Source of the DNA: Leptodactylus fallax
Taxonomy: Eukaryota; Chordata; Amphibia; Anura; Leptodactylidae
Length of the DNA stretch: 64,000 bases
Assembly (NCBI GenBank): GCA_947044405.1
Contig: CAMRHE010000206.1
Span: 2,666,001-2,730,000 of the forward strand
Direction of reading: 5' to 3'
A program made the position numbers and the translations under genes. The notes below the pieces were generated by a model. That model was not told the DNA's origin. It saw only the letters and a list, made by a program, of their open reading frames with translations, and did not search any database. The stretch's first letter is position 1; each line of letters opens with the position of its first letter. Of the stretch, positions 10,590 through 22,330 are shown in pieces.

Positions 10590-11911
10590 AGCACCAAATT
10601 TTTTACTGACCACACCTGGTCGCCGGTGAGGAGCGCTATACCTGACTCTATTGTACTTATTACACTATTTAATCTACTTTAAGTATATTTCTCATTTAAC
10701 CCTACAAACATTTACCAACATTTTTATTTTTTTTTTTCTCAATGCCACCTGCACTGATTAAGCCCTTATTTAAAGCGCTAGTATCATGAGAGGGGCACAC
10801 TTTGTGCCTGCTCCATGATCTAGCGTGGTAAGTCTAAACCTTCATCTCCATATCCATTTAGTTATTCATTATATGCTTTTAAGGTCACATTTATCTATTT
10901 ATTTGTTTATATTTCACATCAACTCTGTCAGTAGTTGCTTCTACAAACATTATATCCACTATTTAGTCTACTTTAAGTATATTTCTCATTTAACCCTACA
11001 AACATTTACAATCAACTATTAGGACTATCATTACATATCTATTTACCTGATGTTCCATTTATTTGCTCATGTACCCATGATTTATCCATTGAATTATTTA
11101 TTTATTGCTCATTTATCTAACCATCCATGTATCTATATATATACATTCATTACCTGCTTATTATCCAGTTTTTCATCAACTATCCTTCACTCCATTTTTT
11201 ATCAACTATCCCATCCCTATCATAATTATTCATTGTATCAATTAGATATACTCTCACACTCCACCATCTTTTATAAACAACCAGATTTATTGACTATCTA
11301 TTGTATGTCACAACCATATCCCTCCTCCCCTTCTTTTTATTCATTACAATTATTTCCTAGACGTATTCATATATATCCCCCTATTCTATTATTACCTACC
11401 TAATCATCTAATCTTGGTACCATATATATCCCCCATCTCCTCTTTCTCATTAACTATAACTATTTTTCATATTTATCTAACCCATATTTGTTCTTATACC
11501 AATTCATTCACTTTTCATTTTGCTTATTTATACATTAACCATTTGTTGATTGCCACCATATGTGTACATTTATATGTGTGCTGGGATATGTGTGTACATA
11601 CATGCATACATGTGTTTGTGTGTGTCTATGTATATACATGTAGATTGTTTCTTATGTACAACAATGTTTTTATTATATCTTATATTATTTAATATACATT
11701 ATACTATACCATTGTTTTATTTGATTCTTATCTAGTTGGCCTGATGAAGACGTCAGTTAAGACGTCGAAACGCATTGCCATACTTTGTATCGCCACCTTG
11801 TGGAGTAACATTGTGATCCAATAATAAAAAAAAGTTTCATTTTAATACATGTCTGGCTGATTAAGTAGCGCTCACACATACCCTGTTTTTTTACTACTTT
11901 TCTATTGTACT
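10590..11911 (+). mobile_element. Penelope-like element remnant with low-complexity body
   Basis: The left part (GAGCGCTATACCTGAC, CTATTGTACTTA at 10631-10660) and the right part (TAGCGCTCACACATACC, CTATTGTACTTA at 11867-11911) share wording, as expected of partial terminal repeats. A 53-bp block at 10663-10715 recurs with one mismatch at 10957-11009. The body 11010-11720 is pyrimidine-rich low-complexity sequence of TTTATC and TTCAT type. A hammerhead-type motif lies at 11737-11780, followed by AATAAAAAAAAG. No reverse transcriptase or GIY-YIG frame remains. Open frames of up to 117 codons inside are low-complexity artefacts. The ends are approximate. Confidence 0.45.
11737..11780 (+). ncRNA. 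Hammerhead ribozyme motif, type I, intact core boxes
   Basis: Core box CTGATGA is at 11741-11747 and GAAA at 11767-11770. Between them GACGTC, loop AGTTAA and GACGTC form helix II. Upstream TGGC (11737-11740) pairs with GCCA (11777-11780) as helix I. Helix III is minimal: A at 11770 can pair with T at 11775, leaving T at 11776 as the nucleotide before the cleavage site. Very short helix III is known for hammerheads of Penelope-like elements and retrozymes, which may cleave as dimers. Activity is not shown; the T at the cleavage position is acceptable by the NUH rule. Confidence 0.68.
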
Positions 11912-12420
11912 TACATGCACTGGATGTTTTGGAAGCTTCCCTACCATTACCTACACTAGGAATCCAGAGGATCCCTAAGGAGAGACCAGTAGAAGCAGCA
12001 TTCACTATATATCTTGAGACGCATGTTAAGTGGTTGTGATGGTTCACAACCACATGAGGTGAGCCCCAAACCTTAAGGGAAAGAGGGTTTATTGGGCCCG
12101 TAACAGTGAAACCTAATAGGTTCTGCACAGGGTGTGCATTTTCTGCTTTTCTTTCCCATATAGCAGCATCAGTACCCATAGCCTTGTAGTGTCGGGGTGT
12201 GGGGGCGTTCCTCACAGCCCTGCGATGACACTAGGCTGTAAGGCCCACCCTTTTGACAGTGCAGGGATATCAGTGCCAATACTAACAGCATTGATATTTC
12301 TGGCACCGGGTGTCATACCGGCAGTACGCTGAATTGGGAGAAAGATTCAGCACACTGTCAGCTTTCTAGCGGTATATAATACCGCCAATGTCAGGGGACG
12401 TGAAAGATTTTCTTTAAGTG
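11912..12420. mobile_element. Dispersed-repeat fragments
   Basis: Contains GGCCCACCCTTTTGACAGTG, similar to 2615-2632, and inverted words such as GGCACCGGGTGTCATACCGG near 12302-12322. This looks like part of a palindromic repeat of unknown family. The 152-codon minus frame here has no recognisable domain. Confidence 0.4.
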
Positions 12421-12884
12421 GCAAAGACCAATTTATCATAAAGTGATCCCTTCTAAAAATCAGGCAGACTATCTAGACTACCAGTAACCATGTAACCCTT
12501 TTGGCCATTACCAAATCCTGTAGAAAGATGTTACAGTTTGGACAGTAAAATATTGCCTTCGAATATTGAGATGAATTTGCATTTTCAATTGCAAGCAGGA
12601 AGTACACATAGATTTTGTAAGAGGGCATGTACTTTTTTCTATAACTATATTATATAACCTCTCAGCCTTCTTTCTCTAGGGTAAGTAAATCTAGGTGTGA
12701 TAGCCTCACTTCATACCTTCCATACCACCTATTCATTTGGTTTCCATTTTTTGTTAACTTCCTTTTTCTCTGGGATTTCTTAAGAACTGATTCCCCAAAC
12801 TAGTTGGCATACACAAGATGTGCAGACTGGCATTGCATACTATAATTTACTTAATTATCAACAATTACTCCCAAATCTTTCTCC
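12421..12884. other. Non-coding stretch, nothing recognised
   Basis: No exon, RNA or repeat with visible ends. Confidence 0.45.
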
Positions 12885-13117
12885 ATTGTAGACTGCGCCC
12901 GGTCTCTGCTAGGGATTCCGTTCCCCATTCCACTTTAAAAAGCAGGACTTTTCTCTCCGCATTTTTCCACCCTTTTTGGGCAGAAATTGGGCTGACCCCA
13001 TTATAGTCTATGGATTCCGCGGGTAACCGCTTTTTTTAGCGAATAAGATTTCCGTTTGTGGGGTCCCCAAGCGGACCCATGAACGGAAACCCAAACACAG
13101 GTGTGAACCTAGCGTCA
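12885..13117. mobile_element. MITE, TAGGTTCACAC family
   Basis: The right end AGGTGTGAACCTAGCG is the inverted terminal repeat of the family. The interior holds the family's usual words TTTTCTCTCCGCATTTTTC, CCCCATTATAGTCTATGG and GGGTCCCC. Other copies: 16940-17177, 27640-27917, 36861-37110, 39645-39849, 57628-57875. Confidence 0.75.
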
Positions 13118-13176
13118 CCCAATAGTGATCCATTCTGGGTATAAATACGTAGCATATGTATTATAAAAAATTAATA

Positions 13177-13182
<6 letters not shown>

Positions 13183-13227
<45 letters not shown>
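13183..13227. repeat. (AT)n microsatellite
   Basis: About 22 uninterrupted AT dinucleotides. Confidence 0.97.
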
Positions 13228-13230
<3 letters not shown>

Positions 13231-14209
13231 CTTTAAAAATAAATAATAACTCATAGGATGGCTCAACTTGGATTTACATGTAAAAAAGGTTTACCTCCTC
13301 AGACTTTCTTTTCAACCTTGTAACTATGAAAAAAAGCTATGTACAAAGTAAACAGTAAGATGACACTTTGCAGCCTAATTCTCCAGTGTATGAGTTCTGT
13401 CCAAGCTCATGAAACATGCATAGTGATATGAAGACATATATTGACTGTATGAGAGCTATATGTTAACTTCGTACTCAGACACATTTGATCAACGCTGGCA
13501 ATTTTGGCACGGCCAATGTGTATGGTGGTGTCCTGCTTCTCCTCCAATGTCAAGGAAAAGATTATTTGGATATGTAAAATCCTTGGTTTTCTTGGGAGAT
13601 AACCCACCACCAGAGGTGTCCAGCAGTCACTTACACTTTTCTCCCCATTCAGAACATGTACACGCTTGGCCAAAGAGAGAGTCGGGTTGGCTTGTCTGAT
13701 AGCTATTGAAATTGTATGGCTACCTTTATAAGTTAACTTACTAGGAGGTGAATACGACATTGCAATCTTTTTTATCAATTGGATTGTACTGTCACAGTCC
13801 AGATCACCCTGCTTATTTTACTATTAAGTCCATAGTCTATGGTTACTGCTTGCTATCATTTAGCTATTACCGTTATTATTTGCTGATATAAGAAACATTA
13901 GGCTTGGCAATTACGTTTAGTTGAACCGTTGGACTTGTGCAACTGCTTAGCTATTCAGCTATACACATTTGCCACTGACTTCCATTAAAATAAGAAGTAT
14001 ACTGTGCTATATATACTTAGTTAACTGTGGTGTCCAACACAGTCAAAAAGAGCCTGTCAGGTCCAAAATGCCTCCCAAACCATTAATAATTGTGTGTAAG
14101 CACCTTTAATAGGAACAGAACTATACCTGGCCACAACCTCTAACCACAAACTAAGAAGTATTGCACAGATATATATGCAAATAAACCTTCAAGCAGATGT
14201 GTAACTTGG
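13228..14209. other. Non-coding stretch, nothing recognised
   Basis: The overlapping 123- and 79-codon frames on opposite strands (13407-13778) have no recognisable domain. No other signal seen. Confidence 0.45.
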
Positions 14210-14335
14210 AGCTCCTGGGCCCCAATGCATAATATGTATCGGGCCCCCACTTACCATGTGCTGTCTATAATTCTGGTTGTAGAAAAACCTTTGCTACATC
14301 TGCTCATCCTATAACTACACCCCTGCCCTCAAGTG
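14210..14335. mobile_element. Fragment of the GAAGCTCCTGGGCCC repeat
   Basis: GGAGCTCCTGGGCCCCAATGC and ACTACACCCCTGCCC match the repeat words noted at 4845-5010. Confidence 0.5.
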
Positions 14336-14435
14336 CACTAGAGACGGGCCTGATTTGGCAGATTTTCAAGTGTTCCTGTTATCATCTTAAATCACTGAGC
14401 AGATCCATTGGAAGGCATTTTGACCTGATAGACTG

Positions 14436-14770
14436 CCTTTAAAGGGGTTGTCCAGGATAAAAACATTTTTTAAATTAGCCCGGGAAGGTCAAAAAAAACC
14501 CCCAATAAAACATACTCAACTGTCCCCAGTGCTCCGATTCTGCTGCTCCAATGTTTTCTTCCTGTGGAAGTCCCCACTTCACGTGACCACTGAGGCCAAT
14601 CAGCGGCCTTGGCGAAGGACATGGGTCATCATTACCTGTGACGCCCCCAGTGAGGACTTCCTTGCCGCAAGAAAACATCGGAGCAGCAGGACCGGACTGT
14701 GGTGGGAGGCACCGGAGCACCAGGGACAGGTAAGTAAAAGTAGAAATGATCCTGGACAACCTTTTTGAAG
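14436..14770. mobile_element. Palindromic MITE (AAAGGGGTTGTCC family)
   Basis: Left end TTTAAAGGGGTTGTCCAGGA; right end TCCTGGACAACCTTTTTGAA. Arms pair through the element: CTGTCCCCAGTGCTCCG with CGGAGCACCAGGGACAG, and GCTGCTCCAATGTTTTC with GAAAACATCGGAGCAGC. The three frames of about 100 codons that cross it are palindrome artefacts. Confidence 0.85.
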
Positions 14771-15964
14771 CTGCATGCACTTTACAGTGTGCATGTACAG
14801 AGTCTGAAACACTCTATTCAACTAATGCTTCCTGGAAACATATGATTCAATATAGAAACATAAATGCTCTCTCTATAGCGTCACTTGCATTACCGGTGCA
14901 CAAATCTGATTGGTTGGGGAGACCAATATCGCCTGCTTACTCTTCTGCTTGTGAAATTTAGGAAACCACAAGGTACTGCTGTTGCAAATAAATGTGAGCC
15001 TTGTTGTTTTAGGCTTGCATCTGGAATTACATGGTGGATAAACTTGCTATTTATATATAGATATACTTTTGCATATCTACCAGCTGCCGTGAAAAGGATG
15101 GGCATGCCACTGGGCACAGAGCCATACACTAGGTACAATAGAACAACATGTTGTGTAGAGTCACACAAACACTTATGTAATTCAGTCATAAAATTATTCA
15201 TATATAATTCACATTAATGTCCGTGCCAATATTGATTAACAGGACAAGCCAGACATATAGGAGTCAGAGAAAGGTATAGTCAATATAAGAGCATCGATGT
15301 AGAAGGATAGTCGTAATCTACCTATACACAGTGAAGACCGCCATTATCAGGCAACATGATGACAAAGTACTAAAGACATCAGATACAAGGATATGATGTT
15401 ATAACTAAAGATATCAGGTATAAGGATATATTGTTGTTATGTTTTTGTGAATTAAGGAGCCCATACACATTAGATTAAAGTTTATGGAAACAGACAATTT
15501 CAGCTGAAACTAAGAAATATTGAGTGAAAATTAAATCAAATCAATGACAGCCTTCTGTGCACACACAGCATACAGGGAGAGCTGTCAATCACTGTGTGTG
15601 GGCGGAGTAATCAGGACTCTCACTGTCTCTCCTAGGAGTCCTGGCAGGATTTACTCTGCTTTTATTCAGAAATCCTGCTCAAATCATACAAACCTATATA
15701 TCATAGAGCTCAGCTGCTCTCCCTCTATCATATGCTGCTCTCATATAAAGCAGCAGAAATCACCTGACAGGTTCATTTTAACAGTAAATTATTGTTTTAG
15801 CTTACCAATGACACACTGTTATCATCTAGAAAGACGTCAGCCATGTTAGAAATTTTCTGCTGGTAGTCAGATGAAAGATCATTAGTCAGAGTAATCATTC
15901 CTTGAAATAACATTCTCAGAAAGATTTTGTCCTTTGCCCAGTGTCACTGAACATGTATAACCTG
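14771..15964. other. Non-coding stretch, nothing recognised
   Basis: Several 100-codon frames on both strands (14885-15217, 15544-15849) have no recognisable domain. AAGGATAT-type words recur loosely near 15390-15430. Confidence 0.45.
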
Positions 15965-16380
15965 TTTAAGGCTAAGGCCCCACGTAGTGGGCCGCAGCAA
16001 AAAAGCGCTGCGGGAAAAACCGCAGTGGCAACGCATTGTGTTTTTTTTTTTCACAGCGCTTTTCACAGAAAATTCAAAGATGTTTCCTCTGTGGACTTTC
16101 TGCTTCAATTAAACCTATAGAGAAGCCAGCATTTCTGTAGGTATAATTGACATGCTGCGATTTCCAAAAACACAACATATTTAGAAATCGCAGTGTGTCC
16201 ACTGTGCGTATTTTTCCGCAATGTGCAGGGAATGTAAAACGCTGCCTGGGGCCCCGGCCTAAAAGGGTTTTCCCACGAACATAACCATATTGAAATTGGT
16301 AGACAATAAAAAGTTAAACATTTTTGCAAATATAAGTAATTAAAATTTTTGCAGACTTTTAATGGTTATTCCAGCATCAA
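15965..16380. mobile_element. Composite of two MITE families, copy A
   Basis: The first part (15965-16262) has the ends TAAGGCTAAGGCCCCACGT and GGGGCCCCGGCCTAAAA with interior GCAGCAAAAAAGCGCTGC. It is followed without a gap by a second family starting AAAAGGGTTTTCCCACGAAC, ATAACCATATTGAAA. Only the left arm of the second family remains in this copy. The same junction is seen at 34616 and 55404. Confidence 0.75.
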
Positions 16381-16939
16381 CCCAATTCTATTTCATATGT
16401 TCAGCCACATTTAGTAGGAATAAAGATGTTGGTTCCTTATCAAAAATGTTGACAACTGCAAAATAATGATGGCCTGATCTCTCTGCATGTCAAAGGCATT
16501 TTCTATGGTTTCACAAGCTCTTCTTAAAAATTATAGTAGACCAGGCAAATCATGCTTGATCTAATCTTGAGAAAACTGAGAGAACCAATAGCTTTCCTGA
16601 AACTTTTTTTTGAGAAACTATCCTAATGCTATACTTGCCATCATTTCAAGGGAGCAGTCTGAGAGAAAATTTTTGGACTAAGCCAAGCCCCTATGGGGCA
16701 TCATCACGCCATCTTTTGTGTATCACCACACCCACTTTGGGCACTAAATGTGCTGACCAAGCCCCCTTTCTGGATGTGATCACCACATGAAGTACCCAAG
16801 TCACATATAAAGTGACTGCTACTCCGTTGGCCCAGAAGAATCACCAATTCTTCCACAAGTCCCAGAGATCAACCTTTCTTCTGGAAGCTCCCGGAGCTTC
16901 CAGTTTCACTAGGCAAGTATGCCTAAACCTGTATATACA
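16381..16939. other. Non-coding stretch with a weak repeat fragment
   Basis: ATACTTGCCATC...GGGAGCAGTCTGAGAG near 16632 resembles ATACTTGCGAACTCTCCCGG at 60529, a dispersed repeat word. Nothing else recognised. Confidence 0.4.
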
Positions 16940-17177
16940 GATTATGCTAGGTTCACAACTGTGCTCGGGTTTCCGTTCTTCAAGTTGGGGAACCAAGAAA
17001 CGGAAACCCAATCCACTTAAAAAGCATTTACACATGGTTACTCACTATAATAGGGTCCTCCGGGTTTCCGCCCGAAAAATGCGGACAGAAAAGTCATTTT
17101 TTCTCCGCATTTTTCAAGTGAAATGGGGGACGGAATCCCCGAACAGAAACCGAGCGCTGGTGTGATCCCAGCCTTAG
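16940..17177. mobile_element. MITE, TAGGTTCACAC family
   Basis: Left end CTAGGTTCACAACTGTGCTC; right end GAGCGCTGGTGTGATCCCAG. Internal inverted pair GGGTTTCCGTTCTTC and GAACAGAAACC. The 117-codon frame across it is an artefact. Confidence 0.8.
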
Positions 17178-17460
17178 ATAGCTGTTGGCTAAAAGCCCAT
17201 TCAGCTGACAACTACCTCTCCTTATTGACCTATGCACAGGCACATTCAGCCCTGCCAAGCCTGCATGTGTTATTCATAAACAGAGAGATGTCTGGACAGC
17301 GTAGAAATAATGGATAGCGTAGTTGAAATCCAACTGCCCAATCTTTTTCTCCCCCATTTGGAGGTAGGGGAGAATATGAAGCCCCATACACATTAGATGG
17401 TCACCAGGATAAGCTGAAATCGTCAGTTTCGGGTGACATTTGTCTAAAGTGCATTGCCAG
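17178..17460. mobile_element. Dispersed-repeat fragment
   Basis: CTGTTGGCTAAAAGCC and CCCATACACATTAGATG recur near 7486 and 15470. Unknown class. Confidence 0.4.
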
Positions 17461-19770
17461 CTTAACAGACATCTGATTTACACATATGCCACTGCCTTTA
17501 GATGAATGTAGTTGTCAGACTTACTTCTCAGATTGTCTTAGAAAAAAAAAACATTCTAAATTGGTTAAAAAACTGATCCTGCACAGAAAAGGATGAAAGG
17601 GTTAAACTAATGGCTGCCTGAAGGTTACGTAACCTCTACCTGGCACAGCAGAATGAATGCAGTGACATTCGCATTGCCACACTCACATTCCACAGGCTCT
17701 GTACTGTCGGCATGTTCAGGGGCTCTCAATAATGGATCTGGAATTTGAAGCTATTCACGTGTAAGGCCTTGTGTGACCAAACCTCTAATTAGTTTTGCCG
17801 CCTTGGCGTTTTTTGTTCCATGCATTTTTCTTGAATGTCATGATGAATGCCCATTGTATGGCGTCTACTAACAAGATACATAATATGCTGATGAGTAGCA
17901 CAAACTTCCTTATACCGTAAATTATACAGTGTGTATTGATATGAGGCAACTGCTGTAACTGAATCCCGACAACACCTGAAATCAGAAATTCTAAGTTAAA
18001 TTCTATATTGAATGACTTCAATGCAATGGCATATACAACATAGAGGGAGTACATGCATTTGCAATGTGGCCCTTGGAGAAAATGGGTTCAGAACAGTTTG
18101 GTCACAATCCATTTTACTACGGTGTAAGACTCTTCTCTGCAGAAGAATTACATTGTTAACAAAGAAGGGGATGGAAAATTGGCCTGAGGGTCACATAGTG
18201 GGAAACAAACACTAACTGGAATGAAAGAGATTTAAATAGACTTATAACACATGTAAAATATTGGTGGAGATCTCTCCGCTTGGAAACCCACCAGTCGTGA
18301 CAATGTGACAGTCATGGATTCTGGGAGCAGAATATGCAAATAAATTCTCCTTGATGGAAAAAGTAAAACTCACTCTCTCACACAGTAAACTGGCATCGAT
18401 GCATTGATGAATTCCCTCCATTGACTGGGATTAAAGCCAAACCAGAGCATGCAAAGCAGGGTACTGGTTTGGCTTATCATGGAGTGGTGGTTGTCACTCT
18501 CCAACAAAATAAATGATCTGACTCTGGTTGACATGTCATGATGGTTTTGTTCTCCTGTGTTTTAATTTTTGGTGGGCTGTAATAATGATAGACTACTTTG
18601 TAATAACCCCATCACACCAGTATCCTACTCCTCCAAAAGCCATAGTCAAATAGTTATGAAACCAGAGGACTGTGGGACTGTGGAGAGCTGTTTAGAACAA
18701 GTCTGTCACTTTCCTCACCTCTCTCTGACAGCGCTAGACAGGTGAGCAATAAAGCAGTTAAAACATACTTGAAGTGTCAAACTAGCTGTATGACACATAG
18801 AAGGAAGTTATAATCTGCCTTACTCTACACTTGCTACTGTCCTATAGGCATTCTGATACTGTGCAGTGTCTCAGGCTGTCTGCACTACATATTCCAGACC
18901 GATCTCCTCTTCTCTGTGTTTGACAGCTCTAGCCTCCATCCAAGAGACCACAAGGGCCCTTCTCAAAAACAGCGGGGGATAGGTTAGGGAGCACTGGTGA
19001 GCCAAGATCCCAGGACCATTCACTATAAGGGAACACCCAGAAGACACTTGCGATTCCCTTGCCTATTCACCAGAGTATGTTTTATCTTCTTTACAACACC
19101 CCTATCTGGTGCTTTTACCAGTTTTTAGGGGGCAGCCTGCTGACAAACTCCCTGTAATTTCTCTGTGACAGGAGAACTGATATTGAGGGACAGTAATAGA
19201 TCTGCAGGGTCAAAAAGATTTTTTTGTAATTTTATCAGCCTGATGAAATTTTAGTCAAAATAATTCCCCATTTTCATCCATGTTCCCTCCATGTCAGTCG
19301 TGAGAGCATGGGAACATTAAGGCCATAATCAGAAAAATGCAATAATCTTCTGTAACGCTAGTGATAGATAACAAAAAAACTTTCAAGAGTGGCGCCAATT
19401 GGAAAAAGTCATATATTAAATATAGCAAGTAGTCCGGCCATGTCAGTTCAAAGGAATTTTTTCATAGTGACTTCAGGAAGGAAGTCAAAAGCTAAGACAT
19501 ATAATAAGTTTATCTATAATTATTCTTGTTCTCACTTTCCAAGTATCCAGAGCAACCACATTCACCAGACTTGTACTTGGAGGAGGAGACAAGACTGCAT
19601 TTGTATACAAAATTATCTTAAATTAAATCCCAGTTATAACGAAAAACCTTATAAAACTTTAGAAATAAGATTGACAGCTAAACCATTTGTGGGGATGAAT
19701 CAGACTCCAAGTATCCTCCTGCAGCTCAAGGACAGAAAACGAAAGCAACAATTTGACTGGTTACCATGAA
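17461..19770. other. Non-coding stretch, nothing recognised
   Basis: 2.3 kb without an exon-like frame, RNA gene or bounded repeat. Frames of 60-126 codons show no domain. Confidence 0.45.
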
Positions 19771-19856
19771 TAACAATGGGGTGAGATTAAGGTTGGAGGA
19801 GGGACCTGAACAATAACAATGGGGTAAGATTAAGGCTGGTGAAGGGCCCTGAACAA
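19771..19856 (+). repeat. Two-copy tandem repeat, 43-bp unit
   Basis: TAACAATGGGGT, GAGATTAAGG and CCTGAACAA recur at an offset of 43 bases with a few differences. Confidence 0.85.
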
Positions 19857-20299
19857 AAATGTTGGTGGAATTTCCTATCCTACATCTCTTTTTACGACTC
19901 CCTCGTGAGGTCAGAAATGAGGTGGCCATGAATGTCCATCATCCTCTCCATTGAAGTGTAAGGGACCCAAAAAAATAGCCAATATTATACTATAATACCG
20001 CTGTTCCTTTTGAGAAGGACATAGACCTCTTTTAGCCTGGAACTACTGGTCCTCCCAATCTGATTGTGATTGTAACCAGTCTGGGCCGAGATTATGGTTG
20101 GTAGGTCCCACAAGTGTTGAGTTACATGCCCCATGTGCTCTTTCTATAGTCTGGTAACACCACTACTTAACCATCTACTACCTTATACATGACGCATGAT
20201 GGCGTCCATTTAAAGGGACATTGATATTTATATGGATAGCTGCAGAGTATTCATGACATAGGCCTGATTGTTACTTAAGGCAGTTTATATTCATGTGAC

Positions 20300-20760
20300 C
20301 AAGGTGTGAGGTGTCTGAAAAATTTGCTTTGTGTTTTTGATGCAGTTTTTTAGGACAAAGCCAGAAATAAATAAAAGCAAGATGGAGAAGTATAATTCTT
20401 TCCTTTATATTTCACGTTCCTTTCATATCCACTTCTGGTTTTAGATCAAAACGCTGCATGAGAAACTGTAACAAAAACTTTGTGTGTGAAAGAACCTGTA
20501 AAAACCCTGGAAAGGACAGCGTGCGGATAACATTCATGTGCTTTCATCCATGTGCTTTTGAGCTTTTCACAGACCCATGAATGAATGAGGCCACAATACT
20601 GACCGCAATAAGACATGTCCTGAGATTTTCTGACCTGGTCTCACGGCCCCCTGCACAAATCAGTAAATATCATGGACATGTGTATGGGGCTCATAGAAAT
20701 TAATGGGTCCATGTGCCCATCATTCACAACATACTGTCATGTGCATGAGGTCTTAGGTCA
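20300..20760. mobile_element. Dispersed-repeat / MITE fragments
   Basis: AGCCAGAAATAAATAAAAGC with TCCACTTCTGGTTTTA (20360-20445) are inverted words shared with 34460-34560 and 58670-58760. GACCCATGAATGAATGAGG with GAAATTAATGGGTCCATG (20571-20715) resembles 58850-59160. Ends not resolved. Confidence 0.5.
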
Positions 20761-20789
20761 GGTTCACACAGGATTAGAGTGATGCTGTT

Positions 20790-21150
20790 CCTAACTGTAC
20801 CACTAAACCCTAAATAGGCAGCCTTTTATGTTTTTTAATGCAATAGTTCTTTCCTTGTTGGAATTTTTTTCTCTAGCTCTCACTATTCTAATGCAATCAA
20901 TGCTGTTATTCTCAGCACCTAATGCAAATTAGATTCTCTACTGTCATTTGGGCAGTCCTGGGCTGGAGCAGACAGCCTAAGCTTGCCTACCTGTGGAGAG
21001 CCTAATTAGCATATTGGATGCTGAAAGTGGCAGAAATTATATCTCAGGAAGGGTGAGGGATAGAGAAAAAAATCCATCTGTGCCAAAATCAAAGAAGTAA
21101 CACCTATTAAAGGATACAGAGTATTGGGGTTGGTGGAGGTCCCCTTTAAA
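20790..21150. mobile_element. Palindromic MITE (ACCTTTCACCA family)
   Basis: Shares TTTTTTTCTCTAGCTCTCAC, CTAATTAGCATATTGG and the right end GGTTGGTGGAGG, TCCCCTTTAAA with the copy at 2745-3060. Confidence 0.6.
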
Positions 21151-22126
21151 GAGTCCCTCTAGTTACACCAGAAAGACTTAAAAGGAGGGCACCAGGTATT
21201 TAAATATTTAATACACATTAATTATCTTTTTATTGAAAAAAAAAGGGTTGCTTTAAAGGGAAAGTCTGGCCCAAAAATTTCAGCCTTAGAGCATGCATGT
21301 TCTAAAGCTACTAAAAAAGCTGTTTTCGGGAATGCAGCGTGTGAATAGTCATTTAAGGCACACCCGAATACTGAAGTGGAACACAATAGAGGCAAAATCA
21401 CCATCATGCCCTGGATAACCTGACTTACTACAGCAGTCATTTATAGTATAAACATGTTCATCTTCTAAGAATGTTAATACATGTAATCTTATTAGAACCC
21501 TAGCATTTAGATAAAGCACACATTACACAGAACCACACAACCCCTGTAACTATGTGCTTGTCTGCATTTCATGCCCATAGATCACTGTTAATCCGTATAT
21601 ATATATATGTTTTTGCTGTGCTTATACCTGCAGCGTCATACCGTGCTGACTTTTATACACAGATCATACCTGGTCACTGCGGTTCTTTACCTAGCAGGGA
21701 TGCCAGGCTTTACTATCACCTTACCAAACACTCTGCCAAAGCTTTCAGTGATGAACACAACAGAAACAGCACGGGGCACAGGTAATGCCAGGCCCCCTCT
21801 CATGTTACTTACAGTCCTGCCAAGGGGCCCATTAAGGAGCAGATAAAGGAAGTGACAACCTCTCCCCCCACCATGACTATACCACCGCATTTAAAGGTAC
21901 ATTACAGGTCTGCACCTCAATCAGCCCTGTCATTCTCTATCCCATCAGACATATGATATCCCTATGTAAGATATTTTTTCACACAACAAATAAACCTATA
22001 GACAGTTTTGTGTGTTTTTTGCATATCTTGTCACTTTTCTGTCCCCCTCTTTGTGTTATTGCATTATGTCGATGTTTTATATGTCATATCTACATCTGTA
22101 ATAGAAAGTGTTAGGCAGGTACTCAC
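21151..22126. other. Non-coding stretch, nothing recognised
   Basis: No repeat ends or RNA gene seen. Frames of 70-80 codons near 21552-21890 have no domain. Confidence 0.4.
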
Positions 22127-22330
22127 CGTCCAAACTTTCCTATCTTCTTGTGCCTTAATACGCACTCCTTTAAGTTCCAGCAGATGCAAAAATAAGTTGT
22201 TCCTTGCAGCGTTGGGTCTCCCCTTTGCTGTCACTTTGTCGAGATACCACTAAACTGCCTTTGGTCGTGGTCTGCTGGCAGGTGAATGTTTCACTGTGCA
22301 CAAACAGAGGTGGAGCTAAACCAGAAGGAC
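22127..22330 (-). other. Candidate non-coding first exon and promoter of a minus-strand gene
   Basis: On the minus strand a strong splice donor CG|GTGAGTACC follows position 22127. Upstream lies about 200 bp that is richer in G and C than its surroundings and not obviously repetitive, with a GC-box-like CCCCTCCCCTG at about 22350. No ATG occurs in the proposed exon, so it would be 5' UTR only. In human the gene after TMEM80, in the same direction, is EPS8L2; a minus-strand start here would fit that order. This is inference; no coding exon of EPS8L2 was found in the window. Confidence 0.28.

Noticed and set aside
11050..11403. 117-codon plus-strand frame
   Set aside because: Low-complexity pyrimidine-rich sequence within the Penelope-like remnant; no domain and no splice context.
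11757..12215. 152-codon minus-strand frame
   Set aside because: No recognisable domain; overlaps the hammerhead-type tail and repeat fragments.
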